64,000 bases of DNA from Vanilla planifolia (taxonomy: Eukaryota; Streptophyta; Magnoliopsida; Asparagales; Orchidaceae), in the NCBI GenBank assembly GCA_023846275.1, contig CM043872.1, positions 25,715,670-25,779,669 on the forward strand, given 5' to 3'. The notes below the pieces were generated by a model. It saw nothing but the letters and a program-made list of their open reading frames with translations, was not told where the DNA came from and searched no databases. Position 1 is the stretch's first letter; the number at the start of each line of letters is the position of its first letter. Of the stretch, positions 1-17,818 are shown one piece after another. The translations under genes and the position numbers were made by a program.

Positions 1-4800
<4,800 letters not shown>

Positions 4801-4820
4801 TTTTGTTAAGCAGGATAATC

Positions 4821-4844
4821 GTTGTCCTCTTCTAAGAGGACAAC
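4821..4844. repeat. Perfect 24-bp palindrome (11-bp arms, 2-nt loop)
   Basis: The arm GTTGTCCTCTT is followed by CT and then its exact reverse complement. It is G+C-richer than its surroundings and lies about 500 bp from the candidate exon at 5353-5486. It could be the centre of a decayed foldback element or a stem in a transcript; nothing shows which. Confidence 0.7.
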
Positions 4845-5320
4845 TGAATTACCCAATTGTCATTGTCACTCCACAATTGTCTCCAACTTTTGTTACAGCT
4901 ACCACTGATTATCTTGGCATTACCACTCCTATTTACTTCATGGCTCAAGCTCCACCATTAGTAGCTATCTTGATTTCATTTGGAATCAACCACTGCCAGC
5001 AATTGCCATGACACATCCCACAAGAGCTAACTTGAAACTCCATCCTCTACTTGCTTCCCACAACTAATTTGACTATCTATTTCCAAGTTAACATTATGCA
5101 CAATGCTGAGCCTATTGCTTTGGACCCAATCGATCTAAATAGGACCAACCTTGCAGATTTTCAGCTTGGAAATTTTTTTTGCAGAAATTTTTAGCCAAAA
5201 TTTGAAACAAATTTTGCGTTATATCATGTACACACAACCCCTTCATCACTAACAAGGCTTTTTTGACACTCTAGTGCAAATCGAGAAGTTCTTGATAAAA
5301 AAGATGCTTTGAAAAAGTTA

Positions 5321-6270
<950 letters not shown>

Positions 6271-6367
6271 CTAGATTCGAGCAGCGAGCTGAAGCTTCAG
6301 TATAAATCGAAGTGTAGAAGAGGAAAAGCAAAGCAAGAGCCCCGATTGAGCGAGCCGCTCTGCCCAT
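6271..6367 (-). CDS. First coding exon of an unidentified secreted or membrane protein (signal peptide)
   Basis: An ATG on the minus strand at 6367 opens a 32-codon exon ending in a donor of the form CTAG|GTATTA. The product begins with a textbook signal peptide: a basic start (MGRAARS), a hydrophobic core (IGALALLFLFYTSIY) and a small-residue cleavage site (TEASA before RCSNL). This predicts entry into the secretory pathway. Codons such as GCG, CGC and TCG make it clearly richer in G+C than its surroundings, as expected for a real plant first exon. The rest of the protein is unresolved; the exon at 5353-5486 may belong to it. The family is not recognised. Confidence 0.55.
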
Positions 6368-6414
6368 CTTCCAGTTTAAACGTTGGAAGGCAAACGTCCA
6401 GGTTAAACCAGTGA

Positions 6415-6430
6415 CCTGAATATAAAGCGA
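6415..6430 (-). promoter_or_regulatory. Possible TATA box for the signal-peptide exon
   Basis: The minus strand reads CGCTTTATATTCAGG here, about 50 bases before the ATG at 6367. The position suits a TATA box with a short leader, but TATA-like words are frequent in DNA this A+T-rich. Confidence 0.25.
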
Positions 6431-7494
6431 AAAGTTTCAGTTGATTTCCAAGTCTTTGCCGTTGACTTAATAAAAAGGTTTATTGAATTACAAAAATGTC
6501 AGCTTACGCCATCAATTTAAAAATGGAGTTTACCGCTCTATTTTAACTGATGCCTAAGCTTGCCATCCTTTTATTTTATTTTAATTAATTATTTGGGAAA
6601 ATATTTAATAATTCTATAAATATAGAACATAACTGTATAAGCATGACCGAATCTATTTCAATCCATTCCATTTTATTTTATTTATTTAATTCGTAATACA
6701 TATTTTTCTATGCTACTTATTTTTCTTTGATTATAGTTTTATTTTTATTTTCTATTATTTATGCAATACTATAAATTTTACATTCTATTTGTCTGATCAA
6801 TTACAATATTTTTATATATAGAGAGAGAGAGAGATAAAAAAAATTAACATTAAAAGAGGGATAGATTTTAGTCTTTCATTAAACAAAGATGAAAAAGTCT
6901 TTGAGATTGGAAAGCCACTAGAGTAAATATGTGTATTTGAACTTTATATGTTGATTTTGATGAAGTGACAACGATTTAAAGTTCATTTGTCTCATTTGAG
7001 AATGTCACTTTTCTGATTTTAATTAAAATAATATTTTTTCAAATAAATAATTTAAAAAATCATTAAAATTAAAATAAATTATAAAATATTATCTTTGATA
7101 AATTTGTTAGTGTAAACCAGCTTATAATTTTTATTTGTTATATATCTTTTTTGTATTAAGAAAATTTTATTAAATTTAGTTTTATAATTTTTTAAATTCA
7201 CTTAATAATTTTATAAATTTAAAAAAATTAAGTGCTTAAATATTTTTTTTTTATAAATCTTGAATCTTCTATTTTAATATTTAGAGAATTATGTTTTTTA
7301 CCAATTTGATATCATTAAATTCTAAATAATTTATATATCTTATTTCTCACTTAATTTTATTCTTTTGAGATGTTCTAGCTCAGTTTAATTATATATTATT
7401 TTTTTACGAATTATAAAATAATTCACAAAAAAACATTTAAAATGATAAAAAAAATGAGAAAATGTTCTTTTATGATATTATAGTATTGGTATCA
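6431..7494. other. A+T-rich intergenic DNA
   Basis: No gene is seen. A short GA microsatellite lies at about 6820-6835. The rest is poly-A and poly-T rich sequence without recognisable coding content. Confidence 0.6.
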
Positions 7495-7845
7495 TAGGAT
7501 GATTGAGCTACCTACTGTGTGATCAAGAGCCGTTACTTATTGTGTGATCTAGTGGCCACCGTTTGTTATGTAATTTGGTGATTGATGTCTATAGTGACCA
7601 TATATATACATATGTTGCTTGCTTGTGATTTGACAATAGTGGTACCATAGCATCAAACCCCAATAATTGTGCTTCTTGTTATATGATAAGAAATTATTGC
7701 TCGTTGTGCGATATAACAGTCACTACTTGTGTGATCTAGCGGTTAAGATATACAGTGATGATGTATATATATATATATATATATATCGATTGCTGTCTGA
7801 TCTAGAAGTCATCGTTTGTTGTGTGATTTGGTGGCAGATATTATG
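7495..7845 (+). repeat. Degenerate minisatellite of about 25-30 bp units with an internal (TA)n tract
   Basis: A phrase close to TTGTTGTGTGATTTGGTGGC recurs about eight times with substitutions, for example TACTTATTGTGTGATCTAGTGG, TTGTTATGTAATTTGGTGAT, CTACTTGTGTGATCTAGCGG, TTGCTGTCTGATCTAGAAG and TTGTTGTGTGATTTGGTGG. Spacing is irregular, and a run of about eleven TA repeats lies near 7765-7787. The units have diverged, so the array is not recent. There is no coding content. Confidence 0.6.
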
Positions 7846-10380
7846 AGATACCAAAAGATTTGAGATTGAAATGTCAAGGACAAAAGCCATTAAAGAAAAA
7901 TGAAAACCTTTATAAATTAAAAAGAAAGGTTGATTAAAAAAATAAAAAAAGTAAGATTAAATTAAATTCGATAAATAAGTTTAAATATAAAATTTATGCA
8001 AATTATTTATAAGAAAAAATATATGAAAATCGTTGTGCTCTAAAGATTTAAAACTATAACATATTTGTATTACATTCGAAATTGTTTGTTATATACTTAT
8101 AGAGTTACAAAGACATGATTTCTCCTTCTTTTGAAGTCTTGTATATTATTATAGTATTTAAAATTAGTTATATTTTATTTTATTTTCATAATTTATTTAT
8201 GCTACTATTTTATCTACTAAGTTGATATGCTAATTCTCCTAATTGTATTATATAATACGACACTAATACAAATTGAGTGAGAATATTTAGAGATACAAGA
8301 GTAGGAATAGATATCTAAAAGCAAGTTGCTTTACAGATGAGGATAATATTATAAATTTTGTCGTAAACTCTTATATATTAACTTTTAAAGACTCTGTGAT
8401 GTAGTTTTTCTTTGTGGTATTGTGATTTTATTATGATAATATGATATTGGTCATTATGTTAATAGTTTTCTTATGATGATATGATTTAATAATTATATTA
8501 TATTTTATTAATGATATAATTAGTTGACATAAATTATTATTGATGTATAGTTGATAAAACAACTACATGTATATGAAAAAATTGTTAATTTTTAAGAGAG
8601 AATTTATTTTTTTTTAAATTTGAATCTTTTATGAATCAAAAATTTAAATTATCAGAGGATAAAGAGATAGTTGATCATCATTCTTCACCTGAATAAATAT
8701 TTTTTGTCTTCTTAACATGTTAACTATGTTCATTATTCAGATATTTCTAGTTAAAGAAGAGTTAGGAATTAATGAATAGACAGGGTATGACACCATGTAA
8801 ATTACTTACCTTGATTTTGAAATCTAGTTTTTATATATTTTGCCTACTAAAATGTTTAAAAAATAGTTAAGTAAATGACAAATTAGAATAAGAATTGAAC
8901 CAAATCTTTAACATATCAGTGTCCAAATATTTAATATAGCTATTGCATTAAAATACATTAAAAAATTGTATTTGTCATGGATTATAAAAAGCTATCAAGA
9001 CAGCTTTGATTACTTATAAAACCATGGACTTTTTTGAGCTAGAGGAACAAGCGAAAAACAATGGAATAGGAAAAATCTTTAAAGCTTGCAAAGCAGCAAC
9101 AACAAAAAAGAAAGAAATAGTTGTCAAAGAAAATGTATAAATGCCATTAAAAAAAATATTCTAAAACATTAGAGAAAAATGGCCTCATAGATTTCCACTA
9201 AGTCGACGAGACTTTAGAACCACTACTAGGAGGTTGGACATATGATCTAGTATGAGATTATCTTCACTGCGACCCCCTTTTTGAGGAAGCAATGGAGCAC
9301 CAAAGATGAAAATAGATAACAAGGTAGTTGTTTGGACTAGCATGGAAGCTTAGCTAAAGGAGTAACACGGTGATCGACTAAGATTTGGAGTTTTATTAAA
9401 GAGGGTAGAGGTCTGCTGCTTTGATCAAAAGAGTGAAAGTGCGGATGAGGATTTGAGGGTGTCGAGAAGAGAGTGATGAAGAGAAAGGGAAGTTGATTGA
9501 TTTCTAGCTCTCTAGAAGAAAAGTCTCTTGGTTTCAATATTTGCCTCTCATAAAGAATGAGAAGTTGAAATCTTTTTAACTAGAGTTAGATGTACACTAT
9601 TTGTTTACGAAAAAAACACATAAATAGAAAAAAAACTTTATTTAGGAACAACATTCTTACAATAATAGAGTCTTTTTTATTTATAAATAAAAAACTATAC
9701 ATAAAAAATTAGAATTAAATGTACCTTAGAACATAAAATAAATATAAAAAAGAAATAAGTACGCTTTAGAACATAACATAATCATGAGAAAAATATGATG
9801 TTGATATAAGAAAGACCATTTTAGAGTTAAATCATTTGAGGCTCTAGAAAAGATATTTAGAATTCTAAATACATTAACTCTAAATGACTCAACCACAATA
9901 AATAAATAAAAAATATAAAAATGCTTGAAAAAATTATATAATTATGCAAAATTGAGATCATATGACAATGACAGTGTGATCAAGAATGCCAATAATGGGC
10001 ACACCGAACGACGTGGCCATAGGTGTTTGGAGAGTGTGCAACCAAGTTATGGTGGATGGCCAGGGATGATAGTAGTTGGTAGCAATGGGCAACCAGTTGA
10101 TGGAGGACATCAAACAATGGCAAGCAATGTGTGTGCAAGTGTAAACAAATAACAATTGATGTTAATAACAACACAAAATAGATGCAAAATGTATTAAGAT
10201 GAATGAGAGCAAAAATAATGAGGATAACTATAAAGAAAAATGAAGTGTTGTATTTAACCCTTAAGTTTTGAGCAATGATTCATTCCAATGGTTGGGGTGT
10301 GTCTTGATGCAAAATGATAGGATAGTTGCCCATGCCTCTAGGTAATTAAAACCCTATAAAAAAAACTACCCCATTCATTA
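7846..10380. other. A+T-rich intergenic DNA, no supported gene
   Basis: Mostly low-complexity A+T-rich DNA. The 9180-9540 and 9925-10155 stretches are a little richer in G+C and hold short open frames on both strands (9337-9537 minus, 9925-10152 plus). None has a motif I recognise. The second lies just upstream of a Gypsy fossil and may be part of it. Confidence 0.5.
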
Positions 10381-10384
10381 TTTG

Positions 10385-12125
10385 AAATTGACAATTATAG
10401 CCTTTGCTTTAAAAATTTAGAAGCATTATCTTTATATGGTAAAATGTGAGGTGTTATTAAATCATCAAAGTTTGAAATAACTTTTCACTCAAAAAGACTT
10501 AAATTTAAGACAACAAAAGTAACTTGAATTTATCAAAAACTATGACCTCACAATAAATAATCACACAAAAAAAGCTAATGTTATTATCAATGCATTGAGT
10601 AGAAAGGCAACATAATGAGCAGTCAAATCAAAAGTTGGTTTCAATTGAGATTGACATATTGTAATTAGGAGAAGCTATGCATCAAAATGCTGGGTTATTA
10701 TACCACTTTTGATAATGCATGATTAGCTTGCTTCTATTAGGGAAGATCAATTGCAACATGAGGAGTACCAATAATTGATCTAAAAAATCATAGATAAATA
10801 AAAGTTTGATTTTACTCTTGCTGAATATGATGTGCTAAGGTTTCAAAGGAGATATTGCATGCTTGCTAATCAATAACTAAAGCAATTATTTTTATATAAT
10901 GCTCTCAATTCTAAATACACCATCCACCTAGGAAGTAATAAAATGTATAAAAAATTAGAACAAAATTACTGGTGGCTTAGAGACAACTCAAATATAAATA
11001 ATAAAAGCCTAATGTTTTGTTACAACCTTTGGCTATTCTTGAATGAAAATGAGAGTATATAATTATGAGTTTCATTATTAGGTTGCCTAAGTCATCTACA
11101 ATATATGATTTCATATAGGTAATAAAAAATAAATTGACTAAGTCGACAAACTTTTTAGCTATTAGAATCACATATTTTATTGAAAAGTTAGCCCAGTTAT
11201 ATGTTTAATAAATCATGAGACTGCATGAAATTCCAATGAAAGTCATCTTTGATAAAGATCCTAAACCCAATTTTGATAGAATGTGCATTAAGCTTCTAAG
11301 AGTTAGGTCAAATTTTGCATATCTTTCTACTCTCAAATTAATAGAGAAGCTAAAAGAACTATGAAAACTCTTAAAGATTTGATGCAACCTTATGCACTAT
11401 TTTTTGATAGTAAATGGGAATTTCACATACTTTTGATAGGATTTACATATAATAACAACTTCAATACTAGTCTTAGTATGACTACTTGTGAAGTCTTGTA
11501 TGGAAGAAAGTGTTTGTCTCTATTGTTTTGGTTTTAAGGTAAGAAAAAAATAACTATTTAGAGTTGATTTTATCAATAAAGTCACAAAGAAATTAGAATA
11601 ATCAAAGCTAGGCTTCAAACTGCCCAAGAACAATTAAATAAATACTTCAATGAGAAACAAAAACATGTAGAATTCCAAAAAGGAGAGCAAGTGTTTATTA
11701 AAGTCTTAAATGGGGTTATCAAATTTGTTAGAGCAAGCCAACTAAAATCCAAATATAGTATGTGTTTTCATATATTAGAGAGTTGGATCTATTGTTTATC
11801 AAATAGCCTTGCATTAGACGTTGTGTATGCATAGCAATATTTCATCTACCATCATTGAGAAGACATGTTCATGATCCATGTCACATAATTCAATATAATC
11901 CAAAGGAAATCAAAATTCAACCCAACATGTCTCATCGAGAGCATTCTATTAGAATCTTGGCAAAACAATAAAATAGATTCAAGAATAAAGTCATTCCTAT
12001 GATAAAAGTGCTTTGAAAGATTTAAACGTAAAGAGAAATAACATAAGAAGTGAAAATGATATGTTGCAGCATCACCTAGGATTGTTATAAATTTGAAACA
12101 AAATTTTTAAAAGTTGGAGAGATTG
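10385..12125 (+). mobile_element. Ty3/Gypsy LTR retrotransposon fossil (RNase H, integrase, C-terminal pol region)
   Basis: The plus-strand translations carry Gypsy polyprotein landmarks in the normal order. First come RNase H phrases around 10,430-10,610 (FTQKDLNLRQQK, LEFIKNYDLT, INALSRKA). The integrase region begins with a match to the usual SKYTIHLGS..MYKKLEQNYWW phrase near 10,905-10,975. C-terminal segments follow to about 12.1 kb. The element is a heavily broken fossil with many breaks. The gag, protease and most of the reverse transcriptase were not seen to the left, so it is also truncated. Judged by decay it is old. Confidence 0.75.
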
Positions 12126-12910
12126 TAATAACATATTTAATTAATCTCAAATATTCTTCCAAATAATATTTTATGTATTAAATATATATGCTACAGATTT
12201 AGAACTCGCAATTATTTTGATTAGTAGAAGCCTTGAAAAGCATATCAGAATGATAGTGACTATATCTCAGATTTAAGCATATTATTAAAAAGGTCTTGAT
12301 GTAAGCAATCTATAAGTATGTAGTTTATATTTTTCAAAAATTATTTAAATGTTTTGTCAATTTTTGAGTAAAAGTAAAAAAAGAAATATTATATTAATAA
12401 TAAAAGCTACTCCTCTTATTTAAATAAAAGGATAAGCTTTCTTAAGTTTTTTGAAAGAAAGCTTGGAGATAAAGCTTTGATAAAGAAGATAAAGCTTTGA
12501 AGTAGTCCCAGTTTGTTATCTTTTTCAATGATTTTGAAGAGATTGGAAAGGAAAGAGGTAGAGTTTTAAGAAAGAGAAAAGGTATTGATGTTGCCTTTTG
12601 GGAAATGCATATTACGGTAAGATCTTATCTAAGTTTTTCTTCTTAAAGTATGGATTCACTACTAATGATGATAAGAAAGTGACTTAGCAAGTTTTTGGTT
12701 TGGTATATGATGGTTATAAGCTGTTGTTGTTTTTAGTTAAAACTTTCATGGATCATCTGGCATGACCCTCATAATAGGAGTTAGAAAAGAACTTTCTACC
12801 TAAGTGTGAATGAGGAACCAATTAAGCATTGGGCTCGCATGTTATTTAGTTTAAATAATATGATGGGTCATGGAATGCTTAAATTAGATATTGTTTGTCT
12901 GCTCCTTAGT
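12123..12910 (+). mobile_element. Probable 3' LTR remnant of the Gypsy fossil
   Basis: Non-coding sequence directly following the pol region starts with a TGTAATAAC-like word, which suits an LTR start in this family. No second LTR copy was recognised in the window, so this rests on position and on the start word only. The right end is an estimate. Confidence 0.3.
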
Positions 12911-14340
12911 CTAATTAAGTATTTGTTATGGATCACATCAATACAAAATTGAAATCGAAAAGTACAACTATTTGAATACCACTTAATGAAGATCTAATAC
13001 ATAATTATGAACAAAAAGTTTAATTAATAATTAGGTATAAATCAATACATAAATTATGAACAATTACTATATAATTCATTTTTTCAATTAACACCACTAA
13101 TAATAGTCATCTAAAATCAAAATGGTCACAAAATTATTTTTATAGAAATTATTATGTTATAATTATGATTGGTGTAATAAGTCATGCTATGCAAAATTAG
13201 GATTTTATAAATTGCTAAATAAATAATTAATTATAGATAATAAATATAAATAAAACAAAATATACGTATGATAAAAAAAAGAAATCAACTAAAACATTGT
13301 ATGATAATTGCTTATTTACATCTAACATCAATGCTTTAAAAAAAACATTAACTAATATATATGATATATTTAAAAAAAACTACAACTACACATGACCTTT
13401 CATCTTTTTATAACACCTAATAAAGTAATTAATTAAAAATAAATTGTAAAAAACATAGTTGCAACTTCAATGCAAGTAACCAATAAGTTGTACTACATGT
13501 TAAGGATTAGTCTTCTATCAAGTAACTCCAAAACTTAAATAGAGTTTTAGTCTGACAAACATCAACTTACATTCTTTATCAACACATTTGTATTATTTGC
13601 ATCTCTATGCATGTCTAACAAGGATTTAATAATATTGAACATCACTGAGCTCTGCAAGAGAGAATCATTGGATTGCATGCCAAATGAATAGCACTTCATC
13701 AAATCTCTCCTCTGTGAAGCTCTCTAGGAAACTTTTAGCCAAGATAACATATTGGCAATTGTATTATTGAAAATATTAAGTCAAAAGAGCCACAATGTAC
13801 TGTAATTTAGATCGATAAATAACTCATGCATCTACCATTGAATCAAATAAGACACTTTTAGAAATTGCCTATCGAGCTAAATCCAAGAACTTGTTTCGCA
13901 TGATACGTGCGTATAAGCGTATAAGTCCAAAAATACATTCAAACCAATTATAATAAAGAAAGAGAAAGCACGAAAGATCAAAATAAACGAGGATACAAGA
14001 AAAAAAGAAATAGAAAAATGAAACCATTTTTAAGTCTAGACATGATAATCACAAAGAAACATCGATCTCTTTTCTACGATTTTATATATGATTACCCAAA
14101 AAAATTTTGGCCCAAAAAGTAAAAAATTAAAGTTTTACAACTTCAATGAAATTTAAAATGAAGCTTGGTCTACATAATACAATTAAAGAAATTATGTCTT
14201 GATATATGATTACATAAAAACCTCCTAAAAAGTACCATCAACTATAACAAGGAATGATAATCTTTGAACAAATCCAAGGCAAGCTTGACCACAATAACAA
14301 CACGTGCTTTTGCTCGATGGAAGTTCGTTTACATCTCCAT
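12911..14340. other. Intergenic A+T-rich DNA downstream of the AT74-like gene
   Basis: No gene or named repeat is seen. The last few hundred bases before 14,341 should contain the 3' untranslated region of the minus-strand AT74-like gene. I could not choose a polyadenylation site among the many A+T-rich words. Confidence 0.5.
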
Positions 14341-15969
14341 TCAAAGGCCTTCCTCTGCTTCTCCATTCTCTTCAGAATCCTTGAGGTGGTCAAAAAACGA
14401 ATCGAGATACCAGGTGTACTCCTCATTCCAGCTCCCCTTCTTGGCTGTTGCTCTCCATTCTTGGTCTTTTATCATCTCAGGCGATAGCCCCCAGCTCTCG
14501 AGCTCCTCCCTAGAATGGTGGATGGCGAGGCTATAGTCCCCACCTGGACCAAGTTGCATCACCCGATACTCGCAGTTGCCCAAGTTGTTGAGCCTCTCAA
14601 ACTGCTCCACAGTCCACTTGAACCATTTCATGAGGAACACCCTCGATGTCAGGCCATGAGAGACGATCACAAGATTTGTCTCCGAGTTCTCATCCTGGTC
14701 CAACCTTCTCATGTCTATGTCCCTCCATAGAGACTCCAAAAAGCCTGAGACAAAGAACCCATCCTCTACTTGGATCAATAAGAGGCACAAGATATAGTGA
14801 CAAAGAGAAGACATATTTGAGAAATGCCCAAGTCTAACATGAACTTGGTCTTCAATTTATGAAATTTTGGTCATGTGACAATCTGAATCAAACTTAGAAG
14901 ACATTTATATGACTGTTATTTGAATAACAAATATTTTAAAAGTTTAAATTGAAAAATATTACTAAAACAAATACGCTCTTAAAGACATCATGGAAATCAC
15001 CATGGAGCCGAAAACAAAAAACTTCAAAACAGAGACATTTATAAATGCAGATTCAAGGTGGAACGTTTAATCTGCACTCTTCACTCCAAACAGGAATTTA
15101 TAGAGTATAGAGAATACATTATTATTATTTTGACTTCATTTGATTCATTTTGTTTATTGCTCTCAAAAGAAAAGATTTCAAGTTAAGAAATACAATTAAT
15201 GCTATGCTTTTGTTTCATATTATTTTCAAAACAATTACGTTTGGAGACAAAAGTCATGCAATAAAAATTTATGGAATGCAGAGATTACATTAGCATTGCA
15301 AGATAATTATATAGTTGTTTTGATGCCTTCTGTTTTCTGTTCTTAAAAGAAAAGATTTTAAACTAAGAAGCATATTTATTGATATGCATTTGTTTTCCTC
15401 AAACAAGGCCATGTTAGTACAAATATTAAACAGAACTCTAAAGGCATTTCTACAAACGATTTGAGCCAAAACAAGGAATAAGAACACTTACTTGCAACAC
15501 GGTCGAAGACATCAGCAGCAGATTCGCCCTCCGGAAACCGGAAGAAGAACCTACCAAACCTTTCCCGCGTCTCCTTAACGACTTTCATCCTCTCCTCCAC
15601 CTGAAAATTGCCAAAATCCTGCTCCCTAATTCTGCACTCCTCCCTTGCTCCGATAATTCTCTCCCCTGGAAACGCACGTCCGATCTCGCTCAGTGTTGCT
15701 CGTGTTCTCACGTAAGGCGACACATAGAAATGCACCTTCCAGTTGGCAGCTCGGTTGCCATCCGAGATGACTTCACATATGCGCTTGCCAGCCTCCCTGG
15801 CCTGCTCAAATCCGAGCGGAGTCAGGGGTATCTTGTAGTCTGGCGTGGTGGTGTATGCGGCCGTGTCAAGGTTCCCCATGCTCTCTCCATGTCGCACCAA
15901 GATGATGCGTTTGGGCAACCTTCTCTGAGGCCGGCGACATGTGGTACAGGTTCCTTGGGGCATGCTCAT
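14341..15969 (-). CDS. Histidine-phosphatase superfamily protein, plant 'phosphoglycerate mutase-like AT74' type
   Basis: This is an intact two-exon gene. Exon 1 is 15492-15969, with the donor GCAA|GTAAGT. Exon 2 is 14341-14744 with its stop, after the acceptor TTTGTCTCAG. The intron is 747 bp. The exons join in phase (VA-S-FLESLW) to give 293 residues. Residues 20-29 (KRIILVRHGE) carry the RHG motif with catalytic H27. SPYVRTRAT carries a phosphate-binding Arg. IREQDFGNFQVEERM and RFFFRFPEGESAADV are hallmarks of this plant subfamily, and IVSHGLTSR supplies the second active-site His (H189). The C-terminus is acidic. It closely matches Arabidopsis AT74 as I remember it; members are predicted phosphatases or mutases, and I infer no particular substrate. 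Residues 1-17 are variable and Cys/Arg-rich. The ATG at 15969 is the first of two close Mets (MSM). It stands alone, with no other recognisable gene near it. Open frames on the opposite strand here are shadows. Confidence 0.93.
14745..15491 (-). other. Intron of the AT74-like gene
   Basis: 747 bp, A+T-rich, with GTAAGT at the donor and a pyrimidine-rich TCAG acceptor. No element is recognised inside. It splits the Ser codon that follows the conserved DRVA segment. Confidence 0.9.
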
Positions 15970-17770
15970 CTTTTTTCCTTACAACATGTGGTATAGGCTC
16001 TATTTAAGGTCGAGAGACCAGTTGATCACACCAACTTATTCAACGCAAAGGGAGAGAACTGACCACAAAAGGCAAGAACTGGAGCTGCATCTAGAAAGAA
16101 AAGCTTCATTAAAGGATGTTTGACCAACGTACTAATTAAAAAATAGAATAGAATTCTAGAAGAAGAAAACTTCATGTTCCTGTAAGTCAAAGTTCTCAAA
16201 ACCCAACAGGCAGCTGCAATTATAAGGACCCATTTGCTCCACGTCTTTTGCTTTTGTCTAAAAGAGCCGATCTTATAAAGATGATTAAATATAACTGAAA
16301 TGATTGACTGATATAACTTGCCAGGGAATCCCACTATTATACAGTACTTAAACCCACGTTTGGTAAAGCGAGGTTAACCGGATTAATCAACGAGATTAGC
16401 AAAGTCAAACATCATTTTCAGCTAATGCCAATAGCTCACACAGAATTATTCTTTACAGATGGCAATTCCATGAAATAAAACAAGTATAATGTGCAAAAGA
16501 TCGTTTAAATGACAAACAAAAGCATGATATCATAAGAACGAATTGTGACATTAAAAAGTTCTGATGATCCAAGAGGAGTGTGATTACACTAAATTGCATA
16601 AGCTTCTAAATTCCTTATCCTCATATAAGCCTTTGTCTGATTAATAACATGCTATTGTTGTAACAGACTTTCTAACATTCTTCATCAATATTCTCAAACT
16701 AGAAAAAAAAAAAGATTCATTGCTACATTATCCATTGATCCTAAATGCATATAAGGGAGAGCATGCACGACTCTTAGGATAAGATTTTATGTACAAACCA
16801 AAATCTAGATCTTCGTCAAACGAAAAGGTAAGCAAGTTATCAACCAGACACATCATTTGAATACAAGGAAGTATTCTTGACTGCATACTTCTGAGATAGC
16901 ATGGCAAGTAAAATGGCACAAAATGAAAACCAGACGTTCTATTCTGTTATCATCACAAACTCAACAATGAAAAAGAGGCATAATGCTTTAATTAACTCCA
17001 AAAAGAAAAAAAGAAAAAAAGAAAATCATTCATTGATGGATAGTCCCCTTAGGAAAGTTGAGTGCTTTCATAAGTAGTTAAGACATGCATTATAACAGTT
17101 TATAAAAGACAACACCATTGCCATCCAATGGTTTGAGCATTTGCAGCAGGTTTTTTGGTCTACTTGTGCACTGTTATTTCAGCTCATAGTAGAAAAGCTG
17201 TTGAGCATATTTTATGTGAAAACTTACTGAAAGTTTAAAAGGTTTTCAGTTTAAAATTAGAATCTTTTGACATTTCATATTTATAGATGCATGAAAATAT
17301 ATAACTAGGTTCAACCAGCTACCGTGGAAAAATAAAAAGTCATTGCCATGGAAAAAAAAAAAAAAACATTTGCGGCTGCAAATTTGATGATTACAAAATG
17401 AAATTTATAGAAGATTAAATAAATATCAAGGCGTGGTGAGTTTAAGTACACTGGCTCGACTATACAAAAAAAAAATATGGCCATAGAAGAGTACATAACT
17501 ATTGAATTTAAATTTGGTTGGTCAAAATGTGGAAGTATCTGATAGATATTATCTTATAGGAGAGTCTGAGAATGCAAAATTGATAAACATCACAAAAACA
17601 CAACCATACTAGATAGTTTATATGGATATAAGAGTGTTTAACTAAGTGATTGGCAACTTCAAATGCATGGATAGCTAAATCTAAGATGCAAAAAATGAAA
17701 TGAATGATAAATGAATACATAACTAAATTAGTTAGGCAAGAGTGGGGGTTATTACCATGTTTTAGACTTT
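15970..17770. other. Upstream region of the AT74-like gene and intergenic DNA
   Basis: The minus-strand promoter and leader of the AT74-like gene should lie in the first few hundred bases. A TTAAATA word at 16001-16010 is too close to the ATG to be persuasive as a TATA box. The rest is A+T-rich, with a run of A bases at about 17,350 and scattered short open frames without motifs. Confidence 0.5.
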
Positions 17771-17780
17771 TGGGCCGAAA

Positions 17781-17818
17781 CCTAGTTTCAAAATAGTTTT
17801 GTCTATTTGAAACTAGGC
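17781..17818. repeat. Near-perfect inverted repeat (hairpin), 16-bp arms
   Basis: CCTAGTTTCAAAATAG is followed after about five bases by CTATTTGAAACTAGG, its reverse complement with one base missing. It may be the core of a decayed foldback element or a transcript stem. The following 180 bases are T-rich and gene-free. Confidence 0.6.

Noticed and set aside
9925-10174. Overlapping open frames on both strands
   Set aside because: No domain, similar lengths on opposite strands, and next to a Gypsy fossil. Probably repeat DNA.
14254-14730. Several plus-strand open frames
   Set aside because: They are antisense shadows of exon 2 of the AT74-like gene, whose minus-strand frame carries the conserved family motifs.
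16001-16010. TTAAATA word as a TATA box for the AT74-like gene
   Set aside because: It is only about 32 bases from the ATG, which would leave almost no leader. Such words are common in this DNA.
15730-16123. Plus-strand open frames opposite AT74-like exon 1
   Set aside because: Antisense shadows created by the G+C-rich exon; no domain.
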